From positions 1-64,000 of the forward strand of contig NZ_ANBA01000013.1 of NCBI RefSeq assembly GCF_000341085.1: DNA of 64,000 bases. Reading direction: 5' to 3'. The stretch comes from Nocardiopsis ganjiahuensis DSM 45031 (GTDB lineage: Bacteria; Actinomycetota; Actinomycetes; Streptosporangiales; Streptosporangiaceae). Numbering within the stretch: the first letter of the stretch is position 1; each line of letters begins with the position of its first letter. Positions 16,440 to 24,641 of the stretch are shown one piece after another. Under the pieces are notes generated by a model. It made no database searches, had not been told where the DNA came from, and worked only from the letters and a program-made list of their open reading frames with translations. A program made the translations under genes and the position numbers.

Positions 16440-17135
16440 CTAGGCGGGTTCCGGGAGGGCGAGCAGGAGCTCGACGGTCTCGGCCAGGTCCCTGCCCTCG
16501 ACGTCGGGGCGCGCGAAGACCGACGGGAAGCGCCCCTCCAGGTGCGCCGACCACCCCGTCACCAGCCCCGCCCCGCGGCCGCCCGCCGCGTCCCATCCGT
16601 GCGCGGTGACCAGGCCCAACCGGCTCGGGGGAACCCCCAGGGCCCGCGCCGCCGCGAGGTAGGGCTCACGGGCCGGCCGCCACACCCCCGGCGCGTCCCC
16701 GTGCCCGGCCGGCGGGCTCTCCAGGGGGAGTCCGGAGCGCTCCAGCAGCAGCCGGACCTCCTCGCCGTCCCCGTGGCCGAGCACCGCCGTCCGCACCCCC
16801 GCCCCGCGTGCGGCCTCCAGCGCCGACGCGGCCTCCCGGCGGGGTTCGAGTTGGGTGAGACCGTCGATGATCAGGTCCTCCGCCGCCGGGACGATCTGGT
16901 TCCCGGTGATGTCCCGGAGGGAACCCCGGGCGACGTCCCCGAAGGTGCGCGCCTCACCCAGCAGGGACAGCGCGAACGCGTCCCGCAGCAGGTGGTCGCA
17001 CCACCGGGGCATGAGAACCCGCGGGATCCCGGCCTCGCGGAAGCGCCACTCCAGCGGGCCGAGCGGGAAGAGCGTGTCGAGGACGTCGAAGACCAGGGCC
17101 GCGGGACGGACGGGTGCGTGCGGTTGAGGGGGCAT
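16440..17135 (-). CDS. HAD-superfamily hydrolase
   Basis: 231 residues resembling haloacid-dehalogenase-like proteins. Motif I is FDVLDTLF with the nucleophilic Asp, motif II is TAVLGHGD, and motif IV is the HGWDAAGGRGAGL region. Motif III has Arg in the usual Lys position (WRPAREPYL) and motif II has Gly-His in place of Ser/Thr-Asn. Activity is therefore uncertain; the substrate is unknown. The ATG at 17135 has AGGAG about 17 bases upstream and GGAG nearer. No obvious operon partner is present. Confidence 0.75.
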   Translation of the reverse strand: MPPQPHAPVRPAALVFDVLDTLFPLGPLEWRFREAGIPRVLMPRWCDHLLRDAFALSLLGEARTFGDVARGSLRDITGNQIVPAAEDLIIDGLTQLEPRREAASALEAARGAGVRTAVLGHGDGEEVRLLLERSGLPLESPPAGHGDAPGVWRPAREPYLAAARALGVPPSRLGLVTAHGWDAAGGRGAGLVTGWSAHLEGRFPSVFARPDVEGRDLAETVELLLALPEPA

Positions 17136-17209
17136 GGGGTGCGCTCCAACTCCTGAGGGGTCGGTGCGTACCTACCCCGTCGGAGGCCCGGACGCTCGGA
17201 TGCCGGACC

Positions 17210-17755
17210 TCAGGTCCCGGCGGTTCCGGTCTTCGGGCCCCCGGCCGCGGCCAGCTGCGGGATCTGCACGGCGGCCCAGGGGCTGATCACCCAGGGGGTC
17301 CGCTCGGCCAGCGCCACCACGTCCGCCCACGGCACCCAGGCGAACTCCGCGATCTCGGCGGGGTCGGGGGCGGGGACGTCCTCGGTCCGGGCCCAGAACA
17401 CCGGGCAGAACTCGTTCTCCACGATCCCCTCGGCCGACACCGCCCGGTAGCGGAAGTCCGGCAGGGCCTCGGCGACCTCGGTCAGCCCGATCCCCAGTTC
17501 CTGGCGGACCCGGCGGCGCACCGCCTCCGCCATGGACTCCTCAGGGGCGGGGTGGCCGCAGCAGCTGTTGGTCCACACCCCGGGCCAGGTGGTCTTTCCC
17601 AGCGCCCGGCGGGTGACCAGCACCCGGCCGTCCGGGCCCAGCACGTAGCAGGAGAAGGCCAGGTGCAGCGGGGTGTGCTCCGTGTGCACGGTGGCCTTGT
17701 CCGCCACCCCCACGCGCTGGTGATCCTCGTCCAGCAGCACCACGAACTCACGCAT
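17210..17755 (-). CDS. idi: Isopentenyl-diphosphate delta-isomerase (type 1)
   Basis: Interconverts isopentenyl and dimethylallyl diphosphate for isoprenoid synthesis. The 181-residue Nudix-fold protein shows the active-site Cys66 in TNSCCGHP, the second catalytic motif ENEFCPVF (~113-120), metal-binding histidines (HTEHTPLHLAF) and the Nudix-like helix around AVRRRVRQELGI. The ATG at 17755 follows GGAGAG; an upstream ATG at 17794 adds 13 polar residues without better support. It is divergent from the SDR gene. Confidence 0.93.
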   Translation of the reverse strand: MREFVVLLDEDHQRVGVADKATVHTEHTPLHLAFSCYVLGPDGRVLVTRRALGKTTWPGVWTNSCCGHPAPEESMAEAVRRRVRQELGIGLTEVAEALPDFRYRAVSAEGIVENEFCPVFWARTEDVPAPDPAEIAEFAWVPWADVVALAERTPWVISPWAAVQIPQLAAAGGPKTGTAGT

Positions 17756-17936
17756 CGACTCTCTCCACCGGTCCTTTTCGCTGTGTCGCTCCACCGGTTC
17801 CCTTCACCGGACCCTCGCAGCTCCCATGGTCGCCCGTCGCACGGACCGCTTCGCACCGACAGTCCGGTGCCGGAGTGCGCATAAAGTTCCTGAGGGCCCG
17901 GCAAGGCGGCCATCGGAACAGCGGCGGGATGCGGTG

Positions 17937-19472
17937 ATGACGGAAACGGTGACGCGGTCGACGGTCGACGGGATCGACCCGGACAGGCTTCGGGTGTGCC
18001 TGGAGGTGCTGGCCGAGGCTGAGGGCCTGCCCATCGACCACGACGACTCCAAGACCCTCCAGCGGGGCACCGCCCGGTTGTTCAAGGCGCTCAAGGAACG
18101 GCGGCGCAAGGAGCGCAACGCCGCCCGGAGGGCCCACGACGAGGCGGTGTTCGCGGCCACGGCCACGGCCGCGCCGGACCGGATCGACGACGAGACCAAC
18201 GGCCGCGCCCTGACCAGTCGCGCCCTGGCCGCCGACGGGGACGGCGCGGCGGCGGAGACCGGTGCGGAGGAGACGGACACCACCGGAGGCGAGGGCAGGC
18301 AGCTCGCCGGTGTCCTGCGCAAGGCCCGCCCCTGCTACGTCTGCAAGCAGAAGTACAACGAGGTCGACGCCTTCTACCACCAGCTCTGCCCGGAGTGCGC
18401 CGCCTTCAACCGGCAGCGCCGCGAGGCCCGCACGGACCTCACCGGGCGGCGCGCCCTGCTCACCGGCGGCCGGGCCAAGATCGGCATGTACATCGCGCTG
18501 CGTCTGCTGCGCGACGGCGCCCACACCACGATCACCACGCGTTTCCCCAACGACGCCGTGCGCCGGTTCGCCGCGATGCCCGACAGCGACGAGTGGATGC
18601 ACCGCCTGAGCGTGGTCGGCATCGACCTGCGCGACCCCGGCCAGGTGGTGCGGCTGGCCGACTCGGTGGTCGAGCAGGGACCGCTGGACATCCTCATCAA
18701 CAACGCCGCGCAGACCGTCCGCCGGTCTCCGGGCTCCTACGCGCCGCTGATCGCGGCCGAGGCCCAGCCGCTGACTGGGGAGGGCCTGCCCGAACCCCTG
18801 GTGCTCGGCGGGGTCCGGCCCCGGGAGCTGGAGGGCGCCGCCGAGTCCGAGGTGGCCGAGGCCGCCCCGCACACGCTGACCCCCGAGATGCTCACGTCGC
18901 TGGCGCTGACCACCGGCGCGGCCCACCCGGACCGGATCCGCGAGGGCGGGGCGATCGACGCGGGCGGTCTGGTGCCGGACCTGGCGCCGGTCAACAGCTG
19001 GACCCAGAAGATCGGCGGGATCGACCCCGTCGAGATGCTGGAGGTACAGCTGTGCAACGTGAGCGCGCCCTTCCTGCTGGTGGACCGGCTGCGTCCGGCG
19101 ATGGCCGCGTCTCCCGCGCGGCGTACCTACATCGTCAACGTCTCCGCGATGGAAGGCGTGTTCGGCCGCGGGTACAAGGGCCCCGGCCACCCGCACACCA
19201 ACATGGCCAAGGCCTCGCTGAACATGCTCACCCGGACCAGCGCCGAGGAGATGCTGGAGTCCGACGGCATCCTCATGACCAGTGTGGACACGGGGTGGAT
19301 CACCGACGAGCGGCCGCACCCGGACAAGGAGCGGATGGCCGAGGCCGGGTTCCACGCACCGCTGGACCTGGAGGACGGGGCCGCCCGCGTGTACGACCCC
19401 ATCGTCCGCGGCGAACTCGGCGAGGACCTGCACGGCTGCTTCCTCAAGGACTACCAGCCCTCGAACTGGTAG
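17937..19472 (+). CDS. Zinc-finger-containing SDR oxidoreductase with altered active site
   Basis: 511 residues, longer than a normal SDR (~250). The N-terminal 150 residues are charged and helical, then a four-cysteine knuckle (CYVC..CPEC) precedes the Rossmann domain. The cofactor motif is TGGRAKIG and the NNAA motif is present (LINNAAQT). The catalytic YxxxK is replaced: Lys425 sits in HTNMAKAS, with Thr421 where Tyr should be. An SDR subgroup with the HTNMAKA motif exists in bacteria and plants, function unknown to me. ATG 17937 is chosen because upstream frames are low quality. A bidirectional terminator follows. Confidence 0.8.
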   Translation: MTETVTRSTVDGIDPDRLRVCLEVLAEAEGLPIDHDDSKTLQRGTARLFKALKERRRKERNAARRAHDEAVFAATATAAPDRIDDETNGRALTSRALAADGDGAAAETGAEETDTTGGEGRQLAGVLRKARPCYVCKQKYNEVDAFYHQLCPECAAFNRQRREARTDLTGRRALLTGGRAKIGMYIALRLLRDGAHTTITTRFPNDAVRRFAAMPDSDEWMHRLSVVGIDLRDPGQVVRLADSVVEQGPLDILINNAAQTVRRSPGSYAPLIAAEAQPLTGEGLPEPLVLGGVRPRELEGAAESEVAEAAPHTLTPEMLTSLALTTGAAHPDRIREGGAIDAGGLVPDLAPVNSWTQKIGGIDPVEMLEVQLCNVSAPFLLVDRLRPAMAASPARRTYIVNVSAMEGVFGRGYKGPGHPHTNMAKASLNMLTRTSAEEMLESDGILMTSVDTGWITDERPHPDKERMAEAGFHAPLDLEDGAARVYDPIVRGELGEDLHGCFLKDYQPSNW

Positions 19473-19502
19473 TCAGCGGGCGCGGAACGGCCCGGTGAAC
19501 GG

Positions 19503-19521
19503 CCCGGGGGCACGCCCCGGG
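19503..19521. terminator. Bidirectional hairpin between convergent SDR and MDR genes
   Basis: CCCGGGG and CCCCGGG form a perfect 7-bp stem with a 5-base loop, 30 bases after the SDR stop and immediately before the MDR stop. Confidence 0.55.
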
Positions 19522-20535
19522 TCAGGGCTGGAGGACCAGGCGGACCGGGGATCCGGTCCGCCTCTCCAACTGCTCCACGGCCTTGGGCGCGTCCTCCAGG
19601 GTGAACGTGCCGCTGACGGAGCGGCTGAACTCCAGGCGGCCCGCCCGCACCAGGTCCACCAGCTGGGTCACGTGCTCGGGCTCCGAGCCGTAGTGGCCGA
19701 GGATCTGCTGCCGCAGGTAGCTGAACCGGGTGCCGTCCCTGACCTCCAACGGCTTGTCGGTCAGGCCGACCAGCACCAGGCGGCCGTGCTCGCCGAGCAC
19801 CTGGACCGCCTGGTCGCGTACGACCGGCACCCCGGCGAAGTCGAAGGCGGCGTCGAGGCCGCGGCCGTGGGTGAGCTGGCCGATCCGGGTGAGGAAGTCC
19901 GGGGCCGTGGAGTCCAGGGCGACGTCCGCCCCGTACTCCAGGGCCCGCGCACGGGCGTGTTCGTCGGGGTCGGCCGCGATGATCGGGGCGGCGCCGACCA
20001 TCCTCAGGAGCTGGACGGCGTGCGCGCCCAGGCCGCCCGCGCCCCACACGCACACGGCCTCGGCCGGGCGGACGTCCCCCGTGGTGGTCACCGCGGCCCA
20101 CGGCGTGGAGACGGCGTCGGGGATGATCGCGGCCTGCTCGAAGGACAGCTCGTCCGGGATCGGGACCAGGGTCTCCTCAGCGGCCAGCGCGTACTCGGCC
20201 CAGCCGCCGTCGTAGTCCACCCCCCGGGTGAGCACGCGCCCGTGCCGGTCATGCTCACCGGCCTGGAGTGCCACCCGTTCGCCGACCTCGGCGTCGAACA
20301 CCCCGGGCCCCACCTCCTCGACGACCCCGGACACCTCGTGCCCCAGGGTGACCGTGTCGCCCTTCAGGTGAAGAGGGCTCAGGGTGCCGTCGATGAGGTG
20401 GATGTCGGACAGGCACACACCCGCGGCCCTGACCCGGACGAGGACCTGTCCCTGGCCGGGGGAGGGCTTGGGGACGTCGGTGACCTGGAGGGTTCGGTCG
20501 GTGATGTTCAGCCGGGCCGCACGCATGGTGGCCAT
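19522..20535 (-). CDS. Zinc-binding alcohol dehydrogenase (MDR family)
   Basis: A 337-residue NAD(P)-dependent medium-chain dehydrogenase. The catalytic zinc site is visible as GVCLSDIHL and GHEVSG, and the cofactor fold as VWGAGGLGAHAVQLL. The structural-zinc lobe with four cysteines is missing (the region reads VALQAGEHDRHG), so this resembles zinc-site-reduced MDRs that act on varied alcohols or aldehydes. The substrate is not predictable. It is monocistronic on the minus strand. Confidence 0.85.
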   Translation of the reverse strand: MATMRAARLNITDRTLQVTDVPKPSPGQGQVLVRVRAAGVCLSDIHLIDGTLSPLHLKGDTVTLGHEVSGVVEEVGPGVFDAEVGERVALQAGEHDRHGRVLTRGVDYDGGWAEYALAAEETLVPIPDELSFEQAAIIPDAVSTPWAAVTTTGDVRPAEAVCVWGAGGLGAHAVQLLRMVGAAPIIAADPDEHARARALEYGADVALDSTAPDFLTRIGQLTHGRGLDAAFDFAGVPVVRDQAVQVLGEHGRLVLVGLTDKPLEVRDGTRFSYLRQQILGHYGSEPEHVTQLVDLVRAGRLEFSRSVSGTFTLEDAPKAVEQLERRTGSPVRLVLQP

Positions 20536-20717
20536 AGGTCATTCCTCGCAGTCGTGTCGTTGGCGCCCATTTCCTCACCGATCATCACGCTTGGTGCGGG
20601 TGTGTGGAGGCGGACGACACGGGCGATACGGGTCAGAACCCGCTCACTTTTTCGTCAAGCAGGCAGGGGATTCAGGGTGATACGGGCGGAATGCGGCGTC
20701 GGGTCGGGGGAGCGCTC

Positions 20718-21392
20718 TCAGTCCATGAGCCCGCTCTGGTAGGCCCAGGCGGCGACCTCCACCCGGTTGCGGGCGCCCAGTTTCTCCTGGACCCGGGCCA
20801 GGTGCGTCTTGACCGTGCTCACGGTCACGTGCAGTTCGGCCGCGGCCTCGGTGTTGGTCAGCCCGCGCGCCACCGTGCGCACGGTGTCCAGTTCGCGCGC
20901 GGTCAGTCCGGAACCGGAGTGGCCCCGCCGGGGAGCCCGGGCCGCGGAGTAGTGCCGGAGCAGGCGCACCGTGATCTGCGGTGAGACCATCGCGTCCCCG
21001 CGCGCGGCGGCCCGCACCGCCTCGATCAGCAGCGCGGGGCCCGCGTCCTTGAGCAGGAACCCGACCGCTCCGCCGGTCAGCGCCGCGTGCACGTACTCGT
21101 CCAGGTCGAAGGTGGTCACCACGACCACCCGGAGCGGGTCCGCGAGCCCCGGGCCGGCCAGCCGCCGGGTCGCCTCCAGACCGTCGATCCCGGGCATCCG
21201 GATGTCCATGAGCACCACGTCCGGGCGCAGCCGCTCGGCCAGCCGGACCGCCTCCAGGCCGTCACCGGCCTCCCCGACCACCGAGATCCCGTCCTCGGCG
21301 TCGAGTATGTAGCGGAAACCCGTCCTGACCATCTGCTGGTCGTCGGCGAGCAGTACCCGGACCGTCTCACCCGTCGTCGTCCCTGTCGTCAA
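20718..21392 (-). CDS. LuxR/NarL-type response regulator
   Basis: 224 residues from a TTG at 21392. Receiver domain: acidic pair Asp17-Asp18, phosphoacceptor Asp63 in LMDIRMPG and Lys in LLKDA. The C-terminal LuxR helix-turn-helix (LTARELDTVRTVARGLTNTEAA, then VSTVKTHLARV) should bind DNA. The TTG overlaps the TGA of the histidine kinase gene (TTGA), which fixes the start and implies coupled translation; an upstream ATG would lie inside the kinase gene. Regulatory targets are unknown. Confidence 0.92.
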   Translation of the reverse strand: MTTGTTTGETVRVLLADDQQMVRTGFRYILDAEDGISVVGEAGDGLEAVRLAERLRPDVVLMDIRMPGIDGLEATRRLAGPGLADPLRVVVVTTFDLDEYVHAALTGGAVGFLLKDAGPALLIEAVRAAARGDAMVSPQITVRLLRHYSAARAPRRGHSGSGLTARELDTVRTVARGLTNTEAAAELHVTVSTVKTHLARVQEKLGARNRVEVAAWAYQSGLMD

Positions 21393-22624
21393 CCCCGGCC
21401 GTCCCCTCCGCGCTGGGCGGGGATCGTTCCCCGCACCGTCCAACCCTGCCCCATGCGGTCCGGTCCGGCGGTCAGATCGCCGCCGAGGAGCCGGGCGCGT
21501 TCGGTCATGCCGGTCAGTCCGTGGCCGCCGCCCACCGAGAGACCGGTGCCCCGGCCGTCGTCGACGACCCGGATCCCGACCTCGTCCTCCTCGGCCGTCA
21601 CCACCACGCTCACCCGGGTGGCGCCCCGGGCGTAGCGCAGCGCGTTGGTCACCGACTCCTGGACGATCCGCAGCACCGCCGTACCGACCTCCGGTGGCAG
21701 GTCCGCGACCGGACCGGCCACGTGCACCGTCACCTCGGGCCGCCCGGGGCCGGCCGGGGCGGCGAGCGCGTCCAGGCCCTCGGCGGGTCCGGGGGCCAGC
21801 GGGGCCTCATCCGGTTCGCGGAGCCGGGCGACCATCCCCCGCATGGACTCCAGGGCCCGGGTGCCCGCCGCCTCGATCTCCGGCAGGGCCTCCTGGACGG
21901 CCGCCGGGTCGCGTTCGGCGATGTGGCGCAGGGCCTGGGCCTGCACGACGATCCCGGTGACCTCGTGGGCCACCACGTCGTGCAGGTCGCGGGCGATGGC
22001 CAGCCGCTCCGCCGCGCGGACCCGCTCCACGCGGGCCTCCTGGTCGGCCCTGCGCCAGCGCAGGTACAGGCCGGGGGCCAGACCCGCCACGACCATCAGC
22101 AGCCAGCTGGAGAGGTAGAGACCGGTGGGTTCGCGGAGGTAGTCGGAGGAGAAGGCGGCCAGAGCCAGTACCGACACCGCGGCGACCTGCCAGGCGCGGC
22201 AGCGTAGCCCGGCCAGGGCCAGGAGCACGAGCAGCCCGGCCGTCTCGGCCATGGTGGTCGGGAAACCGAACAGCCCCTTGGGCAGGGGCCACAGCAGCGC
22301 CGACACGACCATGACGGACACCGGCACGGCGGTCCCGGCGGCCAGCGTCGCCCAGGGTCCGGCCGAGGGCCGGACAGCCAGGGCGACGAACACGACGCAG
22401 AGCGCGCCCGAGACGCATCCGGCCAGGTCCATCGGGGAGGACGGCGGCCCCGGCCACTCCGGGATCGAGGGGATCCGCAGCGCCGTCCGCAGGTCCAGAA
22501 GCCACAGGACGAGCATCGCTCCGGTCAGGCCGAGGGCCACGAGCCGGGCCGGCTCCCGAGGGCTGCCGCCCACGGAGGTGAAGAGCCTGCTCAGGGCCGC
22601 GGGCAGGCCGGTGGAGTGGAACAT
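21389..22624 (-). CDS. Sensor histidine kinase (HisKA_3 family)
   Basis: 411 residues from the ATG at 22624. Several transmembrane helices fill residues 25-190 with no sizeable extracellular domain. A HisKA_3 dimerisation helix follows with His215 in RDLHDVVAHEV, then an HATPase_c domain (VTNALRYARG, VVDDGRGTG, GHGLTGMTERA). It is the partner of the response regulator downstream. Such intramembrane-sensing kinases often monitor envelope stress. A TAGCCT box ends about eight bases before the ATG, so the message may be leaderless. Confidence 0.9.
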   Translation of the reverse strand: MFHSTGLPAALSRLFTSVGGSPREPARLVALGLTGAMLVLWLLDLRTALRIPSIPEWPGPPSSPMDLAGCVSGALCVVFVALAVRPSAGPWATLAAGTAVPVSVMVVSALLWPLPKGLFGFPTTMAETAGLLVLLALAGLRCRAWQVAAVSVLALAAFSSDYLREPTGLYLSSWLLMVVAGLAPGLYLRWRRADQEARVERVRAAERLAIARDLHDVVAHEVTGIVVQAQALRHIAERDPAAVQEALPEIEAAGTRALESMRGMVARLREPDEAPLAPGPAEGLDALAAPAGPGRPEVTVHVAGPVADLPPEVGTAVLRIVQESVTNALRYARGATRVSVVVTAEEDEVGIRVVDDGRGTGLSVGGGHGLTGMTERARLLGGDLTAGPDRMGQGWTVRGTIPAQRGGDGRG

Positions 22625-22664
22625 GCCGACCAGGCTAGACCGCGGCCCCCGCGGCGGGCATCGG

Positions 22665-22856
22665 TCAAAGGGACGACTCGCGGAGCAGCCGCGCGGTGCC
22701 GGGGTCGGCGGGCAGGAAGGTCTCGACGGCCGGACCGGCCACGGTGGCGTCCACGGCGGTGCCGAAGGCCGCGACGGTGCTGAGGAGGGTGAGACCACAG
22801 GCAAGGGGAGCGGATCGGGGAGTGCGGTCGCGGGTCCCGTCGGGGCCCGGGGGCGC
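22665..22856 (-). pseudogene. Coding-like remnant or start-less small ORF
   Basis: This minus-strand frame is open for 63 codons between TGA codons. It has strong GC third-position bias and reads like a hydrophobic helix plus tail (LACGLTLLSTVAAFGTAVDA, ending in ARLLRESSL). There is no ATG, GTG or TTG before the hydrophobic segment; the only starts are two internal GTGs. It lies in the 377-base gap between the kinase and the DUF418 gene. It could be the 3' end of a deleted membrane-protein gene. I cannot name the family. Confidence 0.3.
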
Positions 22857-23001
22857 TCACAGGGTCGGCCAGGGGGTCGCCGGGGCGGACGGGGGTCGGC
22901 CGAAAGGCTGACCCGGGGCCCGCGGGGGTTCGGCTGTTCGGGCGATGTGCGGGCGGGTCCCGCCGGGAGAGGCTGTTCCGGTATCCATCAGGGAGGACCC
23001 C

Positions 23002-24267
23002 GTGACCACAGCATCCACCTCGGCAGAGGAACCGGTCGAGAGCCCGGACCGCGCTCCGGCCGCAGCAGCGCGGGAGGGCGAGACCGCCCGGGCCCCGGCC
23101 CGGCGGGTCGCCTTCCTGGACGCGGCCCGCGCCCTGGCGATGATCGGTGTGGTGGCGATGAACGCGCCCACCGTCGTCTTCGCCGCGGAACGGCTCGGAG
23201 AGCGCGAGCAGAGCACCCTGGCCTCGGTCGTGGACACCGGGCTGAGCGTGCTGATGTCCGGCAAGGCCCGTGCGCTGCTCATGCTGCTGCTGGGCGTGGG
23301 CGCCGTCCTCGCCTGGCGGGCGGCGGCCCGGCGCGGGGGACGGCCGATGGTGCTCATGCTGCGCCGCTACGTGTTCCTGGGCCTGCTCTTCGGGGCGCCG
23401 CACCTGATGGTGTTCCACGGGGACATCCTCACCCACTACTCGCTCACCGCGCTGCTGCTCGCCCCGTTGATGCCGTTCCTGCTGTCCGGCTCGCGGGCCC
23501 GGCCGTTCTGGTCCGCGGTGGCCCTGTTCGCCGCGGCGCCGCTCCTCGGGTACGGGGCGGGCGAGCTGCTCCCGGGCGGCGCGGGCGAACTGGTCCGGCT
23601 GATCCCGCAGACCCTCGGGTTCTTCTGTGTGGGCGTGTGGCTCGCCCGCAGGCCCGAGCTCTCGCCGGAGCGCGTCGGCGGACCCGCCCGTCTCCCACGG
23701 CGGCTGCTGTGGGTGGGACTGGTCGGGCAGGTACTCGGCATGGCCGTCATGCTCGGCGCCGACCTGTTCTTCCCCATGGAGTTCGACGCCCAGGGCGTCC
23801 CGGTGCTGGGACCCGACGGCATGGTGGTGGTCCACCCCGGCGCGGACATGCTGATGTCCCTCGGAGGCAGTCTCTCCGGCCTGGGCGGAGGCCTGTTCTT
23901 CCTGGGCCTGGTGTGGTGGCTGTTCACTCGTGACCGGACCGCCGCCAGGGCCCTGGGTGCCCTGGTCCCGCTGGGGCGGATGACGCTCACCGTCTACCTG
24001 GGCAGCACCGCGGTGTTCCTGTTGACCATGAAGCCGTTCGAAGGGGTGATCCCGATCCTGGCGCAGTACGGGATCGCCGCCGCCTACTTCGTGGTGATGG
24101 CCCTCTTCGCCCGCTGGTGGCTGGGCAGCTTCAGGCTCGGCCCCCTGGAATGGGTCTGGCGGAGCCTCACCCACCTGCGTCCCATGCCGATGCGCCGCAC
24201 CCGGGCGGAGGGCACCCGGACCACCGGGGAGCCCGGGCGTTCGGAGGCCACCGAGCACACCGGGTAG
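23002..24267 (+). CDS. DUF418 family membrane protein
   Basis: 421 residues, polytopic (about ten helices). The N-terminal ~35 residues are Glu/Ala-rich, then RVAFLDAARALAMIGVVAMN opens the membrane domain, as in DUF418 proteins. The C-terminal DUF418 block contains GRMTLTVYLGSTAVF and the closing RWWLGSFRLGPLEWVWRSLT motif. DUF418 proteins resemble membrane acyltransferases/heparan-N-acetyltransferase-like proteins; the actual activity is unknown. GTG 23002 follows GGGAGGA; earlier in-frame starts lack a site. Confidence 0.87.
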   Translation: MTTASTSAEEPVESPDRAPAAAAREGETARAPARRVAFLDAARALAMIGVVAMNAPTVVFAAERLGEREQSTLASVVDTGLSVLMSGKARALLMLLLGVGAVLAWRAAARRGGRPMVLMLRRYVFLGLLFGAPHLMVFHGDILTHYSLTALLLAPLMPFLLSGSRARPFWSAVALFAAAPLLGYGAGELLPGGAGELVRLIPQTLGFFCVGVWLARRPELSPERVGGPARLPRRLLWVGLVGQVLGMAVMLGADLFFPMEFDAQGVPVLGPDGMVVVHPGADMLMSLGGSLSGLGGGLFFLGLVWWLFTRDRTAARALGALVPLGRMTLTVYLGSTAVFLLTMKPFEGVIPILAQYGIAAAYFVVMALFARWWLGSFRLGPLEWVWRSLTHLRPMPMRRTRAEGTRTTGEPGRSEATEHTG

Positions 24268-24318
24268 CGCACGGCGGACCTGCGCCGAGGGGTACGGGGG
24301 AAGGGTTCGGCCGGTCGG

Positions 24319-24342
24319 GCCCCGGAGCAGGTGCTCCGGGGC
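24319..24342. terminator. Bidirectional terminator
   Basis: A perfect 11-bp inverted repeat, GCCCCGGAGCA facing TGCTCCGGGGC, with almost no loop (a few central pairs must open) lies between the ends of the convergent DUF418 and MoaD-like genes. Confidence 0.75.
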
Positions 24343-24355
24343 CCGAACCCGTCGT

Positions 24356-24640
24356 TCAGCCCCCGGCGACCGAGGGGAGCAGGCGGACGTCCGCGCCCTC
24401 GCGGACGGGGGCGTCCAGGCCGCCGACGGCGCGGCACTCGTCCTGGTCCACGAACACGTTCACGTACCGGCGCAGCTCGCCCCGTTCGTCCCGGATCCGG
24501 CGGTCCAGGCCGGGGTGGCGGGAGGCCAGCTCGTCCAGCACCACGCGCAGTGCGGCACCGTCGCCGACCTCCACCGGGACGTGGGTGGCACCGTCGGCGT
24601 CGGCCCGCAGCACGCTGGTCAGGTGCACGGTCACACGCAT
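24356..24640 (-). CDS. MoaD/ThiS ubiquitin-like small sulfur-carrier protein
   Basis: 94 residues with a beta-grasp fold pattern (RVTVHLTSVLRADAD, VVLDELASRHPGLDRRIRDE, VNVFVDQDECRAVGG, VRLLPSVAGG) ending in the C-terminal Gly-Gly needed for activation by a ThiF/MoeB-type adenylating enzyme. No molybdopterin or thiamine genes are near, so the acceptor pathway is unknown. It starts one base after the stop of the BNR-propeller gene, so the two form an operon, a pairing seen in other actinobacteria. Confidence 0.85.
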   Translation of the reverse strand: MRVTVHLTSVLRADADGATHVPVEVGDGAALRVVLDELASRHPGLDRRIRDERGELRRYVNVFVDQDECRAVGGLDAPVREGADVRLLPSVAGG

Positions 24641-24641
24641 C

